Shown in pieces: positions 6,261-10,063 of a stretch of 10,063 nt of DNA (the first letter of the stretch is position 1; each line of letters starts with the position of its first letter). Below the pieces are notes generated by a model. The model searched no databases. It was not told the origin of the DNA and saw only the letters and a program-made list of their open reading frames with translations. Position numbers and translations under genes: made by a program. The DNA is from DATFMP01 sp035266845 (GTDB lineage: Bacteria > SAR324 > JACQKK01), in NCBI GenBank assembly GCA_035266845.1, contig DATFMP010000016.1, positions 1 through 10,063 on the forward strand, written 5' to 3'.

Positions 6261-7715
6261 ATGGCCGACCGATCTTCCGCACCCGCCACGACTGCCGCCG
6301 AAGCGCTGGCCTTCACGCCCGTACACGAGCTGGCCCCGCGCATCGCCACGGGTGAGCTTTCGCCGCGCACGCTGGTCGAGGCCTACTTGGGGCGCATCGC
6401 CAGGGCCGACCCCAAGCTGCACGCCTTCGTCGCCCTGTACGGCGAGGAGGCGCTGCAGGTGGCAGACGCTTGCGCTGTCGCCATTGCCGCGGGGCACCGG
6501 CTCGGGCCGCTGCACGGCGTGCCCATCGCCATCAAGGACCTCTGCGAGATCGAGGGCCGCGTGACCACGGCGGGCTCGCGCTTCTGGGCCGAGCGGGTCT
6601 CCACCACCACGGCCACGGCCGTGCGGCGCCTGATGGGCGCGGGCATGATCGTGCTGGGCAAGACGCACATGGTGGAGTTCGCCCTGGGCGCCTGGGGCAG
6701 CAATGCGGCCATGGGTGCCCCCTGGAATCCCTGGGACTTGGCGGTGCAGCGCACGCCCGGCGGCTCGTCCAGCGGGTCCGGAGTGGCCGTGGCCGCGGGG
6801 CTGGCGCCGGTGGCCATCGGCAGCGACACGGGCGGCTCGGTGCGCATCCCCTCGTCCTTGTGCGGTCTGGTGGGGTTGAAGGTCACGGCCGGGCGTATCA
6901 GCAACCAGGGCGTGGTGCCGCTCTCCACCACGCTGGACACCCTGGGCCCCATGACGCGCTCCGTGGAGGACGCGGCCCTGCTCTTCGCCGCCCTCAACGG
7001 CCCCGATCCGCTGGACCCCGCCACGCAGCCCGTGCCCTACCTGGATCCGCTGCCCGCCCTCAAGCGCGGCGTGGCCGGCTTGCGACTGGCGATGGTGCAG
7101 CCGGAGGAGCTGGAGGGCCTGACGGACGAGGTCGCCACGGCCTACCGCGAGGCGGGCGCGGTGCTGGCCGGTCTGGGCGCCCACGTGGAGCCCGTGCGGC
7201 TGGAGGGCGTATCCTTCCTCAACCTGCAGCGCCAGACCGGCATCCTGCTCAGCGCGGAGGGCTACCAGCAGCACCGGGACTGGATCGAGCGCAAGGACGC
7301 GCCCTTCGATCCCCACGTGCAGCGGCGCCTGCTGGCCGGCAAGTCCGTCAGCGCCGCGGACTACATCGAGACCCTGGCGCACATGGCCGAGGCCCGGCGC
7401 GCCATGGCCGCGTTCATGGCGGACCACGACGCGCTGCTCACGCCCACCACGCCCGTGGCGGCCATCCCCCTGGCCGAGGTGGACGAGGATGCACCCCCCG
7501 CGGCCTCCCGCTACACGCGGGCGGTCAACTACCTGGGCCTGTGCGCGCTGGCCATGCCCATGGGCTTCACGGCCCAGGGCCTGCCCACCTCGCTGCAGAT
7601 CATCGGCAAGCCTTACGCGGAAGACACCGTGCTGCGCATCGGCTGGGCCTTCGAGCAGGCCAGGCCCCTGCTGGCGCAGCACCGCCCGGACCTCTCGGCC
7701 CTGCTGGGAGGATAG
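6261..7715 (+). CDS. Amidase-signature family hydrolase
   Basis: A 484-residue amidase-signature enzyme that hydrolyses a carboxamide to acid plus ammonia or amine. The Ser-cisSer-Lys catalytic set is visible: Lys92 in AIKDLCE, Ser169 as the first Ser of PGGSSSGSG (166-174), and the nucleophile Ser193 in GSDTGGSVRIPS. The 24-residue gap between the two serines matches GatA and fatty acid amide hydrolase. There is no signal peptide, so it is cytoplasmic. It is unlikely to be GatA, since gatB and gatC are absent and the fit is to stand-alone amidases. The ATG at 6261 has only a weak ribosome binding site. It lies 122 nt after the dehydrogenase, separated by a strong hairpin, so it may be read at a lower level or from its own promoter. 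It is convergent with queC. The substrate is unknown; in this setting an amide whose acid feeds the hydroxyacid or ketoacid step is possible. Confidence 0.93.
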   Translation: MADRSSAPATTAAEALAFTPVHELAPRIATGELSPRTLVEAYLGRIARADPKLHAFVALYGEEALQVADACAVAIAAGHRLGPLHGVPIAIKDLCEIEGRVTTAGSRFWAERVSTTTATAVRRLMGAGMIVLGKTHMVEFALGAWGSNAAMGAPWNPWDLAVQRTPGGSSSGSGVAVAAGLAPVAIGSDTGGSVRIPSSLCGLVGLKVTAGRISNQGVVPLSTTLDTLGPMTRSVEDAALLFAALNGPDPLDPATQPVPYLDPLPALKRGVAGLRLAMVQPEELEGLTDEVATAYREAGAVLAGLGAHVEPVRLEGVSFLNLQRQTGILLSAEGYQQHRDWIERKDAPFDPHVQRRLLAGKSVSAADYIETLAHMAEARRAMAAFMADHDALLTPTTPVAAIPLAEVDEDAPPAASRYTRAVNYLGLCALAMPMGFTAQGLPTSLQIIGKPYAEDTVLRIGWAFEQARPLLAQHRPDLSALLGG

Positions 7716-7726
7716 GGGAAGCCGCA

Positions 7727-7769
7727 CCCGCAACGCGCCGTGCCGGACTGCCGGCCGCGGGTTGCCGGG
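7727..7769. terminator. Imperfect hairpin between two convergent genes
   Basis: CCCGCAAC (7727-7734) pairs with GTTGCCGGG (7761-7769) with a single bulged C. Inside it, CCG (7738-7740) pairs with CGG (7758-7760), and GCCGG (7742-7746) with CCGGC (7751-7755) around an ACTG loop, giving 16 pairs in all. It sits in the 92-nt gap between the amidase and queC stop codons, where a two-way terminator is expected. There is no T-tract on either strand, so intrinsic termination is only possible, not shown. Confidence 0.4.
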
Positions 7770-7807
7770 CGTGGTGACGGACCCCCGCTCACTTCCGTAG
7801 CACCGGA

Positions 7808-8500
7808 CTAAACGTAGGGTGCCGGGTCCTCCATGCCGTTGGCGCGAAAGCCGGCGATGCGCAGCTGACAGGCATCGCAATGCCCACAGGCCGCGCCCGC
7901 GGCATCGGGCTCGTAGCAGGTCACGGTCATGCCGTAGTCCACACCCAACGCCAGCCCCTTGGCGACGATCTGCGCCTTGGTGAGCTCGATCAGGGGCGCA
8001 TGGATGCGCAGCCGCTGCCGGCCCTCGACGGCGGCCTTCGTGGCCAGGTTGGCCATGCGCTGGAAGGCGTCGATGTACTCCGGACGGCAGTCCGGGTAGC
8101 CGCTGTAGTCCAGCGCATTCACGCCGATGAAGAGGTCCTGCGCACCCAGGGTCTCGGCCCAGGCCAGCGCGTAGGAGAGGAAGATCGTGTTGCGGGCGGG
8201 CACGTAGGTCACCGGAATGTCCGAGGCCGTGTCCAGGTCCCGATCCTTGGGCACCGCGATGTGTGCATCGGTGAGCGCGGAGCCCTGCAGCACCGCGGGG
8301 TCGATCTGCACCACCAGGTGGCGCTGCACGCCCAGGGCCTTGGCCACCCGGGCGGCGGCCTGCAGCTCCACCTCGTGCCGCTGGCCGTAGCGGAACGTCA
8401 GCGCGTTGAGCGCAAATCCCTCGGCCTTGGCGATGGCCAAGGTCGTGCTGGAATCCAGTCCCCCGCTGAGGAGGACCACTGCTTCAGCCTGCGTTGGCAT
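7808..8500 (-). CDS. queC: 7-cyano-7-deazaguanine (preQ0) synthase QueC
   Basis: Converts 7-carboxy-7-deazaguanine to preQ0 using ATP and ammonia, a late step of the pathway to queuosine in tRNA (and to deazaguanines in DNA in some phages and islands). At 230 residues it has the normal length. The PP-loop ATP-binding motif is LSGGLDSS (11-18). The conserved core includes RYGQRHEVE (37-45), YVPARNTIFLSYA (99-111) and GVNALDYSGYPDCRPEYI (126-143). The zinc site is Cys195, Cys205, Cys208 and Cys211 (CGHCDAC). All key residues are present. The start codon has a poor ribosome binding site, but no better in-frame start exists because the motif begins at once. No queD, queE or queF is in the window, so the gene stands alone, as is common in gammaproteobacteria. 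Its composition matches the host, so this looks like the housekeeping copy. Confidence 0.97.
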   Translation of the reverse strand: MPTQAEAVVLLSGGLDSSTTLAIAKAEGFALNALTFRYGQRHEVELQAAARVAKALGVQRHLVVQIDPAVLQGSALTDAHIAVPKDRDLDTASDIPVTYVPARNTIFLSYALAWAETLGAQDLFIGVNALDYSGYPDCRPEYIDAFQRMANLATKAAVEGRQRLRIHAPLIELTKAQIVAKGLALGVDYGMTVTCYEPDAAGAACGHCDACQLRIAGFRANGMEDPAPYV

Positions 8501-8540
8501 ACGTGAATGTCTCGAATGTTGGGGGGGTGAAGTTTACGCG

Positions 8541-8569
8541 GTTATCCGACCCACGCCCCGCTTTGGCAA
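8541..8569 (-). promoter_or_regulatory. Sigma70-type promoter of queC
   Basis: On the minus strand, TTGCCA (8569-8564; 5 of 6 to consensus) is followed after exactly 17 nt by GATAAC (8546-8541; 4 of 6). Transcription would start near 8534 and leave a leader of about 34 nt. That leader is too short, and shows no pseudoknot-like stem with an A-rich tail, to be a preQ1 riboswitch, so queC seems not to be riboswitch-controlled here. Confidence 0.5.
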
Positions 8570-8671
8570 GCATACCAACGCGGTGTTGTGCGAGGCGGGC
8601 TGCCCGTTCAACAAAATTGCAGCGTCGCGCAGCACGTTCGCGGTGCTCTAAGAGGACGATCCAGCCACGGT

Positions 8672-8710
8672 CTACTTCGGCGTCAGCGTGCGGCCTTTGC
8701 CCTGGCGGTC
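8672..8710 (-). pseudogene. Out-of-frame C-terminal remnant of a paralogue of the 161-aa membrane protein
   Basis: Read on the minus strand from 8710, the sequence encodes DRQGKGRTLTPK and a TAG stop. The 161-aa protein encoded at 9298-9783 ends PDGKGRTLTPR and TAG. Over the last 30 nt the two copies match at 23 positions; all seven differences are transitions, and six fall in third codon positions, so this was once coding sequence under selection. A TAA lies directly before the fragment in its frame. It overlaps the last eight codons of the 168-aa gene in another frame, so that gene's end now runs through the remnant. Confidence 0.6.
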
Positions 8711-9189
8711 TTATGTGCCGATGATTGGTAGCCGAGGGGCCATCTAATATTGGGCTTGCTAGACCGATACGTCTTACCAGCAGAATCCGTTGCTTTGCCC
8801 CTGCAGTTGGACAATTGGTTCAACGGGACATTCGAGATGAAGACCGGGCAAACACGCGGCGGCCCACCCTCTGTAAGGCGTCGCCCGTCTTCCGGTATGG
8901 TGATCGTTAGAGACCCGGCTTGCCTGATCAACCCTGCCCATACATTTCTGATGTAGACGGGACGGCGTCCGACGTTCGAGCATCGGACTTCGCCACCCAC
9001 GCTGAATTCGCCAACGACGCCACTGCGGCTGACGTGCAACTCCAACTCCACGCGGACACGAGGCCGCTCACGCAGGAAATTAACCACACCGATTGCGGCG
9101 GCTAAAGCGGCTACGAATGCAGCAAAGACGGAAGTTGCCAGAGAAATGATTTGAACTGGATTAGCCAAACTGGATGGCGCAGACGGCAT
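8683..9189 (-). CDS. Hypothetical single-pass membrane protein, 168 aa, with altered C-terminus
   Basis: No family recognised. A short polar N-terminus is followed by a hydrophobic helix (about 12-38, NPVQIISLATSVFAAFVAAL onward). The rest is mostly short beta strands with Gly/Asn turns (RVRVELELHV, CSNVGRRPVYIRNV), which could fold as a small immunoglobulin-like domain on the membrane surface; Cys70, Cys114 and Cys129 are present. The open frame reaches to 9276, but the ATG at 9187-9189 is chosen because AAGGAGGG lies 4 nt upstream. The protein-like part ends near residue 150; the last residues (TARAKAAR) come from frame-shifted reading of a remnant of another gene, so the natural C-terminus was probably lost. 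It follows the 161-aa gene by 108 nt in the same direction and may be co-transcribed with it. Confidence 0.7.
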   Translation of the reverse strand: MPSAPSSLANPVQIISLATSVFAAFVAALAAAIGVVNFLRERPRVRVELELHVSRSGVVGEFSVGGEVRCSNVGRRPVYIRNVWAGLIRQAGSLTITIPEDGRRLTEGGPPRVCPVFISNVPLNQLSNCRGKATDSAGKTYRSSKPNIRWPLGYQSSAHKTARAKAAR

Positions 9190-9297
9190 GGCACCCTCCT
9201 TGTGCTGATACAACGAATAATGGGCATCCTGCCTGCGTTCCAGGGGATCGACTCTCGTGCGTAGAGCTGGCCGCACAAGTGCACAAGCCGCCAGCGC

Positions 9298-9783
9298 CTA
9301 TCTTGGTGTCAGTGTGCGACCCTTGCCGTCGGGTCCGAATACTCCCACCTTACCAACCCCGTAGTGATCCACCAGCAACTGTATAGCGACACCCGTCTTG
9401 CTGGCGATATTGATCAGCCCCCCAGGATCATCCTCACCACGCGCCATGATTTGAACTCGCATCCTGTCGTTTCCCTTGGGAATCCCCTTGGAATTTGCGA
9501 ATAGAGCGAGGTCTGGGCCGTCGGGAGTCGCGTAGGAAAGCCAAATATAAGGCTCACCACTGAAGACGTCCTTAACGGTCAAACCAAACATGTCCAACTC
9601 CGCACCGACGCTATCTTTGCTATTTACAGCTTCAAACCGCTTTGCCCGGATCACATCCGGCACGCCCTTGGTCGCCCCGTAGCCCACCAGCGCCACCAGG
9701 GCGACCAGCAGGCCCGCGATGACAAGCCGGTGAAAGCGCAGTTGCCGCTCCACGGCGGCAAGGCGGGATTCGATGCTGGACAT
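9298..9783 (-). CDS. Hypothetical single-pass membrane protein, 161 aa
   Basis: A small anchored protein of unknown function. Residues 1-17 (MSSIESRLAAVERQLRFHR) look like a short amphipathic coiled coil, and 19-37 are a membrane helix rich in Leu/Val/Ala. The outer part begins VPDVIRAKRFEAVNSKDSVG (41-60), followed by strand-turn repeats of the kind D-x-G / S-K-x-G (LALFANSKG, INIASKTG, GVFGPDGKG), as in small beta-rich surface domains. I recall uncharacterised proteins with the same build (coiled coil, helix, then 'RARRFEVVD'-like sequence) in diverse bacteria, but no function. The start has AGGAG 7 nt upstream. The C-terminal GKGRTLTPR recurs as a remnant at 8672-8710, so at least two copies existed. 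It lies 26 nt after the 41-codon ORF, suggesting one transcript whose upstream part is now cut by an insertion sequence. Confidence 0.82.
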   Translation of the reverse strand: MSSIESRLAAVERQLRFHRLVIAGLLVALVALVGYGATKGVPDVIRAKRFEAVNSKDSVGAELDMFGLTVKDVFSGEPYIWLSYATPDGPDLALFANSKGIPKGNDRMRVQIMARGEDDPGGLINIASKTGVAIQLLVDHYGVGKVGVFGPDGKGRTLTPR

Positions 9784-9809
9784 GATGAGGCTCCTTGCAT
9801 AGTCGCGGC

Positions 9810-9935
9810 CTACTTGGCGGCTCTAAGCACTTCGCGGCACCGGGCGTAAGCGGCTTGCTGTGCGTTCTTGACGGACTGACCTAGCTCGTCCTCCTCGTCC
9901 ATGTTCCAGATGATGTCCTCGAACTTAGAGCCCAT
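9810..9935 (-). pseudogene. 41-codon ORF, probably the 3' remnant of a gene cut by the IS element
   Basis: On the minus strand from 9935 the sequence encodes MGSKFEDIIWNMDEEDELGQ, then a basic helical tail ending AREVL-like (ARCREVLRAAK) and TAG at 9810-9812. It is too short to be in ordinary ORF lists but has sensible composition, with an acidic centre (MDEEDE) and an amphipathic C-terminal helix. Its start codon and second codon lie inside the terminal sequence of the IS5-type element (9928 onward), so they are not original. The true gene was probably longer and extended to the right before insertion, or used the internal ATG of MDEEDE. It precedes the 161-aa gene by 26 nt in the same direction. 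Function unknown. Confidence 0.45.
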
Positions 9936-10063
9936 TTCAAAACCCTGGACCTATGAAATGACGGGCGCTATGCTCGGCAACAGTGATCGACCATCCATCT
10001 GTCAGGGAGGACGGAGCGATGGCAAAGCCACTGCTTGCCGACGAGCTGTGGGAAGTGATCGCG
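9928..10063 (+). mobile_element. Left end of an IS5-family insertion sequence, continuing beyond the window
   Basis: The transposase start at 10019 places an element here. The sequence beginning GAGCCCATTTCAAAACCCT at 9928 has the look of an IS5-family (IS427-like) terminal inverted repeat and lies directly beside TTA (9925-9927), a target that fits the TNA preference of that group. Just inside, CATTTCA (9933-9939) and TGAAATG (9954-9960) form a perfect 7-bp inverted repeat. The right end is not in the window, so the terminus and target duplication are inferred. Confidence 0.6.
10019..10063 (+). CDS. IS5-family transposase, first 15 codons
   Basis: The window ends after MAKPLLADELWEVIA. This matches the very conserved beginning of IS5-family (IS427-type) transposases, MAKPLL-DELW--I, which is normally followed by EPLLPPP and a DDE nuclease domain. 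A strong ribosome binding site GGAGGA (10006-10011) lies 7 nt before the ATG. Whether the enzyme is intact cannot be seen. Confidence 0.75.
   Translation, partial: MAKPLLADELWEVIA

Noticed and set aside
6078..7880. A 600-codon open frame on the minus strand across the amidase
   Set aside because: It mirrors the amidase frame in GC-rich DNA, is rich in Gly/Arg/His/Gln without any motif, and the plus-strand amidase has all its catalytic residues. It is a shadow frame.
8501..8682. preQ1 riboswitch or integron-type attC site upstream of queC
   Set aside because: The queC leader is only about 34 nt from the best promoter and shows no H-type pseudoknot. A GTTCAAC near 8607 resembles half an attC core, but no matching GTTRRRY partner lies nearby. 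Apart from the promoter, I see only a short AGCAC/GTGCT stem near 8630.
1..10063. CRISPR arrays, tRNA or rRNA genes
   Set aside because: No regularly spaced repeats and no cloverleaf or rRNA-like sequence were seen on either strand.

Overview
The window looks like a piece of a high-GC proteobacterial chromosome, most likely a gammaproteobacterium. That placement is inferred from strong codon bias toward G/C, Shine-Dalgarno-led genes, a Tat-exported enzyme, a stand-alone queC and an IS5-type element; the species cannot be named. Most of positions 1-1380 and 2350-7800 is visibly GC-rich, whereas about 1380-2350 is far more AT-rich, and 8500-9980 is intermediate.

Layout. (1) 1-1379, minus strand: two tandem, clearly paralogous D12-class DNA adenine methylases; the downstream one runs off the left edge. 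(2) 1380-2304: an AT-rich insert with a GATC-centred near-palindrome in the spacer and one plus-strand gene (235 aa) whose N-terminal half looks like a PD-(D/E)XK nuclease fold of the QxK type. (3) 2356-2796, minus: an unrecognised 146-aa protein that may be a leftover prophage structural gene. Together 1-2800 reads best as a prophage remnant or defence-type accessory island next to ordinary chromosome. (4) 2815-3120, minus: a DUF4389 membrane protein. (5) 3326-7715, plus: four metabolic genes in a row: alpha/beta hydrolase, Tat-exported aldo/keto reductase (4-nt overlap with the hydrolase), D-2-hydroxyacid dehydrogenase (GTG start, strong SD) and an amidase-signature hydrolase. A long hairpin overlaps the dehydrogenase stop codon and another lies between the amidase and the convergent queC. 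(6) 7808-8500, minus: queC, for 7-deazaguanine (queuosine) synthesis, with a recognisable sigma70-type promoter. (7) 8683-9935, minus: two small single-pass membrane proteins of unknown role and a 41-codon ORF. (8) 9928-10063, plus: the left end of an IS5-family insertion sequence with the first 15 codons of its transposase.

How the parts may work together. The hydrolase, reductase, dehydrogenase and amidase could form a small catabolic set acting on an ester or amide, its carbonyl and its 2-hydroxyacid or 2-ketoacid, but no substrate can be read from the sequence. The methylases and the nuclease-like protein are arranged divergently across a shared spacer that carries a Dam-type GATC palindrome. 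This is the most interesting candidate system in the window, though a phage 'moron' gene explains it equally well. At the right end, the IS element appears to have landed at a TTA in a small gene and now supplies its start codon. A 13-codon remnant of the C-terminus of the 161-aa protein is buried out of frame in the end of the 168-aa gene, showing that this cluster once had another copy.
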